A stretch of DNA of 64,000 bases, taken from Arthrobacter_E sp044748305. GTDB lineage: Bacteria; Actinomycetota; Actinomycetes; Actinomycetales; Micrococcaceae. How positions within the stretch are numbered: the stretch's first letter is position 1; each line of letters opens with the position of its first letter. Location of the stretch: the NCBI RefSeq assembly GCF_044748305.1, contig NZ_JBIVFT010000004.1:248001-312000 (forward strand), in the 5' to 3' direction. The translations under genes and the position numbers were made by a program. Below, one piece after another: positions 22,007 through 30,141 of this stretch. A model generated the notes under the pieces. The model made no database searches and was not told where the DNA came from. It worked only from the letters and a program-made list of their open reading frames with translations.

Positions 22007-22453
22007 ATGCCACACGATCGGGGGATCACTTTGGCCACACCGCACCGCCTCACCGAAGCTGACCTCGTCGCTGAACAGATGGGTGTCCGTATCCGAATCG
22101 GCGACACTCCTGGCCTAGCCTGGGGAATCTGGGATCCGGACAGAAGGCTTATAACTCTCAGGCCCGGGATGGGCCCGTTGCAGCACGAGTGGACTGCCTA
22201 TCACGAGCTTGGTCATGCCCACTATGAGCATATCGGCCGTAATCCGAAGCAGGAACTTGCGGCGGACCGGTGGGCCATTCGGAACATGCTGACAGTTGAC
22301 GTGGTCGCCAGAGAAGCCGAACCCGGACTTACCGTCCAGCAGCTCGCAGCCCGCCTGAACGTGTTGCCTCGTGCCTTGCATGTGTTCCTGGACGATCTGA
22401 CCGCCATCGAACGCGAGGTTCTGCGTGCCCTGGTCTTTGACCATGCTGCTTGA
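22007..22453 (+). CDS. ImmA/IrrE-family metallopeptidase
   Basis: 148 residues with the zinc signature AYHELGHAHYEH (HELGH at 66-70) and the third-ligand region KQELAADRWAIRNML. ImmA-type peptidases cleave the phage repressor after DNA damage and so induce the prophage. Here the likely substrate is the CI-like protein encoded 10 bases upstream. The C-terminal helices (TVQQLAARLNVLPRALHVFL) are typical of the family. The gene ends 11 bases before the integrase start, so all three lysogeny genes can share one transcript. Confidence 0.85.
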   Translation: MPHDRGITLATPHRLTEADLVAEQMGVRIRIGDTPGLAWGIWDPDRRLITLRPGMGPLQHEWTAYHELGHAHYEHIGRNPKQELAADRWAIRNMLTVDVVAREAEPGLTVQQLAARLNVLPRALHVFLDDLTAIEREVLRALVFDHAA

Positions 22454-22464
22454 TTGGATTTGAG

Positions 22465-23799
22465 ATGGTTGAGAAGAGCCCTGACAAGCCGCGTGGACGC
22501 TATGGCGATGGGACTGTCTATCAGCAGGCCGATGGCCGGTGGCGCTCTGAGGTATTGACCGGTGAGATGAAGAACGGCCGGCCTGTCCGGAAGATCCTGT
22601 ACGGGAAGACCAAGTCCGAAGCGAATGCGAAGCGGCGGGCAGCCGTTGCTGCTTTGGCCCGAGGCGAATTGGTGGGCGGCAAGATGCCGACATTGGAGGC
22701 TTGGCTGGAGACATGGTTGTCGATCACGCCAGAGTCTCGAATCAGGCCGCGAACCCGCGTCGGGTACAGGTCCCTGTTCCGGACATGGATTCATGGTCAG
22801 CCGATCGCGCGGAAGCGCCTCGACAAGGTCACTCCTACGGATCTCTCGCTGCTTTACAAGAGGTTGCGAGATGCAAAGCGGTCGGAGACCACTGTCCTGC
22901 AGCTGCACCGTGTTCTGTCTCGGGGGCTGAAGGTAGCTGTCCAGCACCGAATCATCGCGGTCAACCCGGCCAGCAGAATTGATGCTCCGACGCCGGCGGC
23001 GTTCTCGCCTACCGTGTTCACGCTGGCTGACGCACGTGGTCTCATCCAAGCCGCCTCCGAACTGCCGCCACAGGAGGGAGCTCGCTGGATGGTCGCTCTT
23101 GCACTCGGGCCCAGGCAAGGAGAGCGGCTAGGACTGGCTGAAGATGACTTTGACCCCGCGGCCGGCACGCTGCGAATTCAGCGAACGCTCTACCTCATGT
23201 CCTGGAAACACGGATGTGCCCCCGAAGGCTCGGATCCAGTCTGTGGCAAGAAGAACGGGTGGTGTCCGAAGCGGCACGGTGGCGGCATCCATACCGGCCC
23301 ACCGAAGAGCGAAGCCGGCACACGGACTATCAAGGTTCCGGCGCCCGTAGCCACGGCGCTCAAGGACCTCTTGGCGTTCAACGCACAGGTTCGTTCAGAG
23401 GAAGGAAAAAACCACCAGCCGTGGACAGCGCCGAGCGGTGAGACGATTCGGCTTTTGTTCTGCCGACGCAACGGCAAGCCGATCCCCAGCTCAGAGGACT
23501 ACGCAGCATGGCAGAAGTTCCTGGCTTCCGCAGGCGTCCCCCGCGCCCGAGTCCACGATGCCCGACATACCTCGGCCACAGTTCTCCTCGCCATGGGCGT
23601 AGACCCTCGGGTCGTGATGGACATCCTGGGATGGTCAAGCATCACCATGCTTCACCGCTACCAACACGTCCTGGACGAACTCAAAACTGACGCTGCAGAA
23701 AAAGTCACAGAGGCACTATTCCAGGCTTCTCCCCCGGGTTCTCCTGAACCGGAGGGCAATGTGATACCAGTCGACTTCAAACGCAGGCAGGCTCGCTGA
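22465..23799 (+). CDS. int: tyrosine recombinase, phage integrase
   Basis: 444 residues from the ATG at 22465; a TTG at 22450 overlapping the ImmA stop is the alternative. There is an N-terminal arm-binding domain (GDGTVYQQADGRWRSEVLTG style) and a SAM-like core-binding domain (about 75-160). The catalytic domain has Arg in LALGPRQGERLGL, His-x-x-Arg in HDARHTSATVLL, the late LGWSSITMLHRYQHV with the nucleophilic Tyr, and a Cys/His-rich insertion (WKHGCAPEGSDPVCGKK) between strands. It catalyses integration and excision at attP/attB. The downstream tRNA at 25199 is the likely target. Confidence 0.92.
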   Translation: MVEKSPDKPRGRYGDGTVYQQADGRWRSEVLTGEMKNGRPVRKILYGKTKSEANAKRRAAVAALARGELVGGKMPTLEAWLETWLSITPESRIRPRTRVGYRSLFRTWIHGQPIARKRLDKVTPTDLSLLYKRLRDAKRSETTVLQLHRVLSRGLKVAVQHRIIAVNPASRIDAPTPAAFSPTVFTLADARGLIQAASELPPQEGARWMVALALGPRQGERLGLAEDDFDPAAGTLRIQRTLYLMSWKHGCAPEGSDPVCGKKNGWCPKRHGGGIHTGPPKSEAGTRTIKVPAPVATALKDLLAFNAQVRSEEGKNHQPWTAPSGETIRLLFCRRNGKPIPSSEDYAAWQKFLASAGVPRARVHDARHTSATVLLAMGVDPRVVMDILGWSSITMLHRYQHVLDELKTDAAEKVTEALFQASPPGSPEPEGNVIPVDFKRRQAR

Positions 23800-23826
23800 A
23801 CAGCGATCGGGCCCAGCAGGATGCAT

Positions 23827-23874
23827 GCCATCTGCGATGCCATTCACAGTGCCATTGATATTGCCAATGTGAGG
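23827..23874 (+). repeat. four 12-bp direct iterons between int and fic
   Basis: Four head-to-tail 12-base units each begin GCCA: GCCATCTGCGAT, GCCATTCACAGT, GCCATTGATATT, GCCAATGTGAGG. The period is exact and the first five to six bases are conserved. An extra inverted pair TTGCC/GGCAA (23861-23877) overlaps the last units. They could be arm-type integrase sites or an operator for the fic promoter just downstream. Confidence 0.6.
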
Positions 23875-23885
23875 CAAAGTTAGAC

Positions 23886-23891
23886 TATGGT
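23886..23891 (+). promoter_or_regulatory. putative -10 box of fic
   Basis: TATGGT lies six bases before the fic ATG, the same box and spacing as at the CI-like gene. TTGCCA at 23861 and TTGATA at 23855 are possible -35 elements, though the spacing is imperfect. The iterons overlap this promoter, so repression by a repeat-binding protein is plausible. Confidence 0.45.
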
Positions 23892-23897
23892 GGGGTC

Positions 23898-25067
23898 ATG
23901 TTGTATGAAGAGACCCACCAATGGCTTAGCTTTGCCTACAACCCAAGGGTGAACACGCTCTGGGCACGTCTCGGTGAAGCATTCTCCAAAAACCAACACC
24001 TCGCAGGGATCCCGCTTCCACCCCGCCTCGCTGCCGAGCTTGCCTCGGTTGTACTCACAAAGGGAGCCCTGGCAACCGCCGCCATCGAGGGCAATACCCT
24101 TTCCCTTGAGGAGGCCAACCACATCCTCCACGAAGGCAAAGAGCTTCCGCCTTCGCAGGAGTACCTCGAAACCGAGATCAAGAACGTCATGGGCGCGCTC
24201 CGGGCCGTAGACGAATCAGGTCGGAGCGGCCAGTCATTTTTGTTGTCTCCCGAATGGCTCAAAGAACAGAACGCGAAGATCCTCGACGGTCTCGAAGTGG
24301 ACGACCATGTTGTTCCCGGCGAGTACACGACCAAGACGCTCCTGGTCGGGAGTGTCTACCGAGGCGCGCCGCCTGCCGAGGTTCCTTACTTGGTGGAGCG
24401 TATGTGCTCCTGGCTCAACGAGTCGTTCATCAAGCCATCCCAGGACCCTGATACTCCAGCGGACATGCGCTTTTACAATGCCGTCTTCGCGGCGGTTCTC
24501 GCGCACCTCTATCTCGTGTGGATCCACCCGTTCGGCGATGGCAACGGACGTACTGCGCGACTCGCCGAAGTCGCCGTGCTGGCTCATTCTGGCGTCGTTC
24601 CCTGGCTAGCATCAAATCTTCTGTCCGACCACTACAACAGGACACGGTCCGCCTACTACCGACGACTCGATGCCGCATCCAAGAAGAACGACATCGACGG
24701 CTTCCTCAAGTACGCAATCGACGGCTACGTCGACATGCTCCGCGAACAAATCGAGGCAGTGAAGGGCCACCAAATGCGGGCCGCCTGGATCAACTACGTA
24801 CACGAGGTGCTCCACGACGAACCCTCAGGCACGGCGCGTGATCGTCGCCGAGAGCTCGTCCTTGCCATGCCCACAAGCGATCCCGTCTCCCGGAAAGAGA
24901 TCCGCAGACTTACTCCGATCCTGACTGAGCTCTACGCTGGCCACGAGGACCGCATCATCGCCCGAGACCTCAACGCCCTGGACAAGCTTGGATTAGTCGA
25001 ACGGCTAGGCGGCGGCTACATCGCCCGTGCCCACATAATGAATGCCTTCCTTCCACTTCACGGATAG
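23898..25067 (+). CDS. Fic-domain protein, class II (N-terminal inhibitory motif)
   Basis: 389 residues. The Fic core motif HPFGDGNGRTAR (210-221) is complete, including the catalytic His, so AMP transfer to a target protein is the expected activity. An inhibitory motif T-A-A-I-E-G-N (60-66) stands before the core, which defines class II Fic proteins that restrain themselves. A winged-helix C-terminus (DRRRELVLAMPTSDPVSRKE, then a DKLGLVERLGGGYI wing) may bind DNA and self-regulate. There is no separate antitoxin gene. Placed between integrase and the tRNA attachment site, it is cargo rather than a core phage gene; stress, defence or host-modulation roles are all possible. Confidence 0.9.
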   Translation: MLYEETHQWLSFAYNPRVNTLWARLGEAFSKNQHLAGIPLPPRLAAELASVVLTKGALATAAIEGNTLSLEEANHILHEGKELPPSQEYLETEIKNVMGALRAVDESGRSGQSFLLSPEWLKEQNAKILDGLEVDDHVVPGEYTTKTLLVGSVYRGAPPAEVPYLVERMCSWLNESFIKPSQDPDTPADMRFYNAVFAAVLAHLYLVWIHPFGDGNGRTARLAEVAVLAHSGVVPWLASNLLSDHYNRTRSAYYRRLDAASKKNDIDGFLKYAIDGYVDMLREQIEAVKGHQMRAAWINYVHEVLHDEPSGTARDRRRELVLAMPTSDPVSRKEIRRLTPILTELYAGHEDRIIARDLNALDKLGLVERLGGGYIARAHIMNAFLPLHG

Positions 25068-25089
25068 GCGACCTTCACCCTGTTCGGAA

Positions 25090-25135
25090 CCTACGTCCTT
25101 CAATATTTCCCACCAAATATCCCACCAAACGTAGG
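25090..25135. repeat. repeats beside the tRNA, probable attachment-site arm sequences
   Basis: Two copies of CCCACCAAA spaced by 12 bases (25109-25117 and 25121-25129) are bracketed by the inverted pair CCTACGT (25090-25096) and ACGTAGG (25129-25135). They lie between the fic stop and the 3' end of the tRNA gene, where integrase arm sites are expected in attR. The core sequence and the other end of the prophage are not visible, so this is provisional. Confidence 0.45.
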
Positions 25136-25158
25136 TCTGACGCTGTTGAAAAACAGGA

Positions 25159-25193
25159 ATCGGCCCCGGAATCCGCGTGATTCCGGGGCCGAT
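25159..25193 (-). terminator. intrinsic terminator downstream of the tRNA
   Basis: A perfect 15-base stem (25159-25173 with 25179-25193) and a 5-base loop follow the tRNA 3' end by five bases on the minus strand. TCCTGTTTTTC comes next. It should end the tRNA transcript and may also stop plus-strand readthrough from fic. Confidence 0.85.
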
Positions 25194-25198
25194 CCATG

Positions 25199-25272
25199 TG
25201 CCCCAACAGGGACTCGAACCCTGACTGCGCGGATTTTAAGTCCGCTGCCTCTGCCAATTGGGCTATTGGGGC
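25199..25272 (-). tRNA. tRNA with UAA anticodon (would read Leu UUA); likely prophage attachment site
   Basis: A 74-base tRNA folds cleanly. The acceptor is GCCCCAA/TTGGGGC with discriminator A. The D-arm GCCCAATTGGCAGAGGC has a Leu-like layout. The anticodon arm GCGGA-CTTAAAA-TCCGC gives anticodon UAA. The variable region is only five bases (GCAGT) and the T-arm is CAGGG-TTCGAGT-CCCTG. CCA is not encoded. Known tRNA-Leu species have a long variable arm, so the amino acid identity deserves care. Its 3' end faces the prophage, as expected if the integrase uses it as attB. Confidence 0.88.
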
Positions 25273-25410
25273 GCTCATCCATCCTATCCGCGCGGCGGCG
25301 GTCATGCCGTCGTCGGACATTGCGTGCTCACTTGTGGCGGCTTCCGGGCCCCTGGACCCGCGACAACTGAGCACACAAGCCGGGCACGGAGCCGCGCGGC
25401 AGCGAAAACG

Positions 25411-25448
25411 ACGACGGCGCCGCTCACCGAGGTGAGCGGCGCCGTCGT
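25411..25448 (-). terminator. terminator of ndh
   Basis: An 18-base perfect inverted repeat (25411-25428 with 25431-25448), centred on CTCACC-GA-GGTGAG, lies 33 bases after the ndh stop. On the minus strand CGTTTTCGC follows. The core GGCGCCGCTCACC reappears at the sdh terminator (52580). Confidence 0.8.
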
Positions 25449-25480
25449 CGTCGGCAGTCAGCAGCGAACGGGCGCGCCTC

Positions 25481-26893
25481 TTACTTGGAGGCCGTCTCGG
25501 CCGGCTTCGGGGCCGGACGGGCGGCAGCCTCGAAGGCGCCGCGCGGGTTGTCCAGGTCCACGAGCTGGGTGGCGTCGCGACCTGCGAACAGGCTCAGGAA
25601 CCAGCCACCGACCACGCGGAACTTGCGCTCGAACGTCGGCATCGCCATGCCGTGGTAACCACGGTGAGCGAGCCAGGCCGGCCAGCCCTTGAGGCCGATG
25701 CGGCCCAGCAGGTTGATGTTCGCGACACCCTTCCAGGAGCCGAAACCAGCCACGGCGCCGAGGTTCTTGTGCTTGTAGTCGTGCATCGGCTTGTCCCAGC
25801 GGGAAGCCCACAGGTTCTTCGCGAGCACCTTGGCCTGACGCAGCGCGTGCTGCGCGTTCGGCACGCAGGTGCCGTCCGGCAGGCCCTTGCCCGTGAGGTC
25901 CGGAACGGCGGCTACGTCGCCGGCGGCCCAGGCGTTGTCGATGATGCCCTCGTCACCGGCGATGCGGAGATCCGGCAGCACGCGGACGCGGCCACGCGGT
26001 TCCAGCGGGAAGTCCGTGGAACGGACCATCGGGTTGGCCTGCACACCGGCGGCCCAGATGAGGGTGTCCGCGGCGAACTCGCCGGCCGGGGACTTGTCCG
26101 CCATGTTGATGAGCTTGAGCTTGTCCTCGGCGTCGGCCAGGGAGGTGTTGAGCAGCACCTCGATGCCGCGGCTGCGCAGGTGCTCGACGACCCACTCGGC
26201 CTGCTCGGCGGTGACCTCCGGCATGATGCGGCCCATGGCCTCGACCAGCACGAAGCGGATCTCGCTCTGGTCGACGCGGGGGTTCTCACGGACGGCCTGG
26301 CGGGCCATGTCCTCGAGTTCGGTGATCGCCTCGATGCCGGCGAAGCCGCCACCGACGACCACGAACGTCAGAGCGGCCTTGCGCTTCTCCGGATCGGTCA
26401 TGGTGGAGGCCAGCTCGATCTTGTTGAGGACCTGGTTGCGCAGCGCAACGGCCTCTTCGATGGTCTTCAGGCCGATGCCCTTGTCCGCCAGACCCGGGAT
26501 CGGGAAGGTGCGGGTGATGGCGCCGGCGGCCAGCACGACGTCGAAGTACGGGATCTCGAACGGCTCGCCACCGTCCGCGGGAGCCACGACGGCCTTGCGG
26601 TTGGCGTGATCGATCGCGGTGACGCGGCCCTGGATGAGCTCGGTCTGCTTGAGGTGCTGACGGTGCGAAACCACCGCGTGACGTGCCTCGATGTTGCCGC
26701 CTGCCACCTCGGGCAGGAAGGGCTGGTACGTCATGTAGGGAAGCGGATCGACGATGGTGACGATGCCACCGGCGTTGGCGATCTTCTTCTGGAGCTTGAG
26801 GGCTACGTACAGTCCGACGTAGCCGCCACCGACGACGAGAACGCGTGGGCGGTCCTGCAATTGGGGAGCAAGGGGCTGCTGAGTGGTTGCCAT
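25481..26893 (-). CDS. ndh: type II NADH dehydrogenase
   Basis: A 470-residue peripheral membrane flavoprotein that passes electrons from NADH to the quinone pool without pumping protons. The FAD-binding VLVVGGGYVGLYVAL lies at the N-terminus. The second nucleotide fold is TFVVVGGGFAGIEAITELED and the late FAD contact is AGDVAAVPDLTG. A C-terminal amphipathic segment (MPTFERKFRVVGGWFLSLFA) fits membrane attachment. The ATG at 26893 has TATCCT six bases upstream and only a weak GGAT near it, so the message is probably leaderless. A CRP/GlxR-type site overlaps the promoter. Confidence 0.93.
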   Translation of the reverse strand: MATTQQPLAPQLQDRPRVLVVGGGYVGLYVALKLQKKIANAGGIVTIVDPLPYMTYQPFLPEVAGGNIEARHAVVSHRQHLKQTELIQGRVTAIDHANRKAVVAPADGGEPFEIPYFDVVLAAGAITRTFPIPGLADKGIGLKTIEEAVALRNQVLNKIELASTMTDPEKRKAALTFVVVGGGFAGIEAITELEDMARQAVRENPRVDQSEIRFVLVEAMGRIMPEVTAEQAEWVVEHLRSRGIEVLLNTSLADAEDKLKLINMADKSPAGEFAADTLIWAAGVQANPMVRSTDFPLEPRGRVRVLPDLRIAGDEGIIDNAWAAGDVAAVPDLTGKGLPDGTCVPNAQHALRQAKVLAKNLWASRWDKPMHDYKHKNLGAVAGFGSWKGVANINLLGRIGLKGWPAWLAHRGYHGMAMPTFERKFRVVGGWFLSLFAGRDATQLVDLDNPRGAFEAAARPAPKPAETASK

Positions 26894-26899
26894 GCATCC

Positions 26900-26929
26900 A
26901 GGATAGCGCAGTTTGTGAAAATCTTCACA
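26900..26929 (-). promoter_or_regulatory. ndh promoter with a CRP/GlxR-type operator
   Basis: On the minus strand TATCCT (26905-26900) is the -10 box, six bases before the ndh ATG. TGTGA-N6-TCACA, a perfect match to the CRP/GlxR consensus, covers 26914-26929 and overlaps the -35 region. That position would favour repression. Confidence 0.65.
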
Positions 26930-26976
26930 TGGCAAAACCGTGCTCGGAACCCTTCCTGACCGCTACCTCTCGGGGC

Positions 26977-28398
26977 TCAGCCGGACGGGTTCTCCCCACC
27001 GTCCGGAGAAGTCGTTCCGTCGCCTTTCTCGGGCCCGCCCGACGCCGCTTCCGAGGCCTCCGAGGCCCCTTCTTTCAGGCCCACCCTGCGCACGTGGAAC
27101 ACACCCGCCGCAAGCAGCAGGACCAGAAGTGCGCTGAAACCGATCACGATGCCTGCCGGGGTTCCCGCGCTCAGAGCACCGGCGGCTTCGGCCGTGGGAG
27201 GCGTCGGATCCGAGATGCTGGGCTGCGGCATGAGTGCACCGGCACCACTCGGCACCTTCGGGCTGGGCTCCCCGCCGCGCCGGTGGACGCGGATCCAATC
27301 GGCGATGCTGCCGAGTGGGTTCACGTCCGTCTCCGGAACGTTCGCCGTGAGCGCCTTGTCAGCGTCCAGGATTCCGAAGCCATAGAAAGGGTCACGGCCC
27401 GGAGTCCCCACGTCCTTGGCGGTGGAGATGATCCGGTTGATGACCTGCTTGGCACTCATGTCCGGATACTTGGAGCGGATCAGCGCCGCAACCCCTGCGA
27501 CGATGGGCGCAGCACCCGAGGTTCCACTCCAGGTGGCGTAGCCACCACCCGGCAGAGCCCCCTCCAGTTCCTCCGCGGGCGCTGCCACGGCGATGCTGAT
27601 GCCCTGGGAGGAGGAATCCTGGCTGGCCGTGTTCTGGCGATCCAGTCCAGCAACGGTCACGACGCCCGGGATGGTGGCCGGAGCCCCCACCTGGATGTTG
27701 CCGCCGCCGCGGTTTCCTGCGGCCGCCACGACCACCACGTCCTTCTGCTCGGCGTACAGGAAGGCAGCGTCCCAGCTCTGCGGCCAGTCCGGGGAGGAAC
27801 TGCCCAGCGAGATGTTGATGACTTTCGCCCCATGATCCACGGCCCAGCGGACCGCTTCCGGGATCTGTTCCTCGTCGGTCTTCCCCGCAGGGTTCGGAGA
27901 CCCGAGCCAGGTGGAGATCGACAGCAACTGGGCTTCAGGAGCCACCCCGACGATGCCGTCCGGACCCACCCCGGCCCCGGCCACGGTCGGACCGGGCGTC
28001 GCGGCCGGGCCCTTGCTCGGACGGGTCCCGTGCCCGCGCCCCGCCAGGAGACTGGCCACCAAGGTGCCGTGCTCCGGTTTGGCACCGATGCTCTTGGTCC
28101 CCTCGGCGTTTCCGGCACCGGAAACGTCCGTGCCCTCGGCCACGGTCCCCTTCAGATCCGGGTGACTGACATCGATCCCGGAGTCGATGACGGCGACCTT
28201 GACCCCGGCGCCCCGGCTCTGCTTCCACGCCTTGGTGATTCCATAGCCGTCCAGCCAGTACTCGCCGTCCCGGACCGTGTCGGCTTGCGCTGCCGGCGCC
28301 AGGACCACCGGCAGAGCCAGTGCCAGGGTGAGCACCCCGGCCAGTCCACGGACGACGGCGGGCAGTCCCGCCGTGCTCTTCACGCCTCGTGCCCTCAT
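26977..28398 (-). CDS. secreted, membrane-anchored subtilisin-like serine protease (S8, mycosin-like)
   Basis: 473 residues from the ATG at 28398 (GGGAG in front). A signal peptide (AVVRGLAGVLTLALALPVVL, ending before AQADTV) is followed by a complete S8 triad: Asp in KVAVIDSGIDVSHPD, His in PEHGTLVASLLAG, and Ser in ATWSGTSGAAPIVAG. A Pro/Ser linker and one C-terminal membrane helix (AGIVIGFSALLVLLLAAGVF) with a cytoplasmic tail complete it. The layout matches mycosins, but no ESX genes are nearby, so it may simply process exported proteins. It follows the ppx gene on the same strand. Confidence 0.88.
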   Translation of the reverse strand: MRARGVKSTAGLPAVVRGLAGVLTLALALPVVLAPAAQADTVRDGEYWLDGYGITKAWKQSRGAGVKVAVIDSGIDVSHPDLKGTVAEGTDVSGAGNAEGTKSIGAKPEHGTLVASLLAGRGHGTRPSKGPAATPGPTVAGAGVGPDGIVGVAPEAQLLSISTWLGSPNPAGKTDEEQIPEAVRWAVDHGAKVINISLGSSSPDWPQSWDAAFLYAEQKDVVVVAAAGNRGGGNIQVGAPATIPGVVTVAGLDRQNTASQDSSSQGISIAVAAPAEELEGALPGGGYATWSGTSGAAPIVAGVAALIRSKYPDMSAKQVINRIISTAKDVGTPGRDPFYGFGILDADKALTANVPETDVNPLGSIADWIRVHRRGGEPSPKVPSGAGALMPQPSISDPTPPTAEAAGALSAGTPAGIVIGFSALLVLLLAAGVFHVRRVGLKEGASEASEAASGGPEKGDGTTSPDGGENPSG

Positions 28399-28468
28399 GC
28401 GCTCCCGTCGTTCCGTCTCAGGGACGGCGCGGCGGCAGTCCACCATCGGCCGTCCTGGGCGAAGCCCC

Positions 28469-30091
28469 TCACTCAATGCTGAGGGCGATTCCGTCCAGAA
28501 TATCGTGCTCGCTCGTGACAGCCTCTCGCAGTGAGCCTCCGCTGAGTTCCTCAAGCCGGCTCAGCACGGTCCGCCACACCAGCGCACCTGCACCGATCAC
28601 GTCCACCCGTCCGGGATGCATGAAGCCCAGCCCGGCGCGCTCCTGACGGCTCATGGCCAGGAGGGAATCGCAGGCGGCACGCAGTTCGCCCAGGCCCAGC
28701 CGACTGCCGTGGATCCGGTCTGAGTCATAGCGTTCAAGCCCCAGCGCGTGGGCCGTGATCGTGGTGATGGATCCGGCGACACCGACGACGGCGCTCGCGC
28801 GGCCGAGCGGCACGGTCTCCAGCGCCAGGTCGATGGCGGCGTTGATGTCGGCTTCCGCCGCCGAGATCTCCGTGGCGGTGGGCGGATCGCTGCGCAAGTG
28901 CCGCTCGGTCAGCCGCACACAGCCGATGTCCACGCTGCGCGCAGCCTGTACACCGTCGTCGTCGCCCAGGACGAACTCGGTGCTGCCACCACCCAGGTCG
29001 ACCACGAGCGTGAGGTCCTTGCCGCGCGGCGGCAGGACGCTCGCGGCACCGGCGAAGGACAGCGCGGCTTCCTCGTCGCCGCTGATGACCTCGACGGCGA
29101 CACCCAGGCGCTCCCGGATGCCGTCCACGAAGACCTCACGGTTCCGTGCGTCGCGGCTGGCCGAGGTGCCGACGAACCGGATATCGGCCGGGCCCAGTGC
29201 CGAGAGACCCCCATCGGCCGAGGGCGAGGGGTTCTCCTGGATCAGTCGCGCGTACTCTTCCGCGGCAGCGAAGGTGCGGTCCAAGGCTTCCGGAGCAAAG
29301 GCACCGGTCTTGTCGACATCCTGGCCAAGGCGGACGACGCGCATCTGACGCACGACGTCCTCAAGGTGGCCTTTCGCATCGCGGTCTGCGATGAGCAGGC
29401 GGATCGAATTGGTTCCGCAGTCGATGGCGGCCACGCGCCGGGTGGTGGAACGCCGCGGTGCGGGCCGTCCGACCAGATCGGGGCGGCCCTGCGGACCGTG
29501 ACGGCTGAGATCCTTCTCGGGAGCTTCGCCGCTGGTGTCCCACGCGCCGTCACAGTGACAGCGGTCCGCGGTCCACCACTCGGAGATGGCCTCCAGCGCC
29601 TCATCGCCCAGCACGTTCACGCCGGGGCCGGCTGCCAGTGAGTGGCCGACCAGGACGTGCAGGCACTTGACGCGATCCGGCATCCCTCCGGCGGAGATGC
29701 CGTCGATCTCAGGAACCTCGCCGACGCCGCTGGCCAGGCCGATCTCGTGACGCGCGGCGAGATAGGCCTCGTGCGCCTCTCGGTGCGCCGCGGCGAGCGA
29801 GGCGTCCTCGGCGAGGCGTTCATTCATCTCCTGCATCAGGCCGCCGGCTTCCAAACGAGAGACGGCGGAGGTGATGACCGGGTGCGTGAGGTAGAACGTG
29901 GTGGGGAACGGCGTCCCATTGCCCAGACGCGGGGCCGTTGCGGCCACGAGCGGATTGCCGCAGACGCAACGTGCCGAGATCTCCACCACATCGCGGACCG
30001 GACGGCCCAGCTGGCGGCTCAGCGTGTCCAGGTCCTGCTGACTGACCTGACGGCTCTCGCCGCCCGTCGGGCTCTGCGCCTCTGCGCTCAT
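28469..30091 (-). CDS. DUF501 - exopolyphosphatase (Ppx/GppA) fusion protein
   Basis: 540 residues. Residues about 15-175 are DUF501 (LSRQLGRPVRDVVEISARCV, CGNPLVAATAPRLGNGTPFP with PTTFYLTHP, and PDRVKCLHVLVGHSL). Residues about 218-540 are a Ppx/GppA phosphatase with VAAIDCGTNSIRLLIAD, the second phosphate loop VVDLGGGSTEFVLG, and VGVAGSITTITAHAL. Ppx degrades polyphosphate or pppGpp. The two parts are separate adjacent genes in most actinobacteria I know; here they are joined by a short charged linker. The ATG at 30091 has GAGGA upstream. Confidence 0.85.
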   Translation of the reverse strand: MSAEAQSPTGGESRQVSQQDLDTLSRQLGRPVRDVVEISARCVCGNPLVAATAPRLGNGTPFPTTFYLTHPVITSAVSRLEAGGLMQEMNERLAEDASLAAAHREAHEAYLAARHEIGLASGVGEVPEIDGISAGGMPDRVKCLHVLVGHSLAAGPGVNVLGDEALEAISEWWTADRCHCDGAWDTSGEAPEKDLSRHGPQGRPDLVGRPAPRRSTTRRVAAIDCGTNSIRLLIADRDAKGHLEDVVRQMRVVRLGQDVDKTGAFAPEALDRTFAAAEEYARLIQENPSPSADGGLSALGPADIRFVGTSASRDARNREVFVDGIRERLGVAVEVISGDEEAALSFAGAASVLPPRGKDLTLVVDLGGGSTEFVLGDDDGVQAARSVDIGCVRLTERHLRSDPPTATEISAAEADINAAIDLALETVPLGRASAVVGVAGSITTITAHALGLERYDSDRIHGSRLGLGELRAACDSLLAMSRQERAGLGFMHPGRVDVIGAGALVWRTVLSRLEELSGGSLREAVTSEHDILDGIALSIE

Positions 30092-30141
30092 TCGTCGTGT
30101 CCTCACTGCAACCGGCCGGGCCTGAGCCTGCGCCGGGTGGT

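Noticed and set aside
25100..25374. Short frames overlapping the tRNA (for example one reading PNRDSNPDCADFKSAASANW)
   Set aside because: This is the well-known false protein produced by translating a tRNA gene in high-G+C genomes.
25652..26959. A 435-residue plus-strand frame opposite ndh
   Set aside because: It is antisense to a complete type II NADH dehydrogenase and has no motif.
26977..28398. The subtilase as part of an ESX (type VII) secretion locus
   Set aside because: The mycosin-like layout is suggestive, but no EccB/C/D, WXG100 or PE/PPE-type gene is present within the window.
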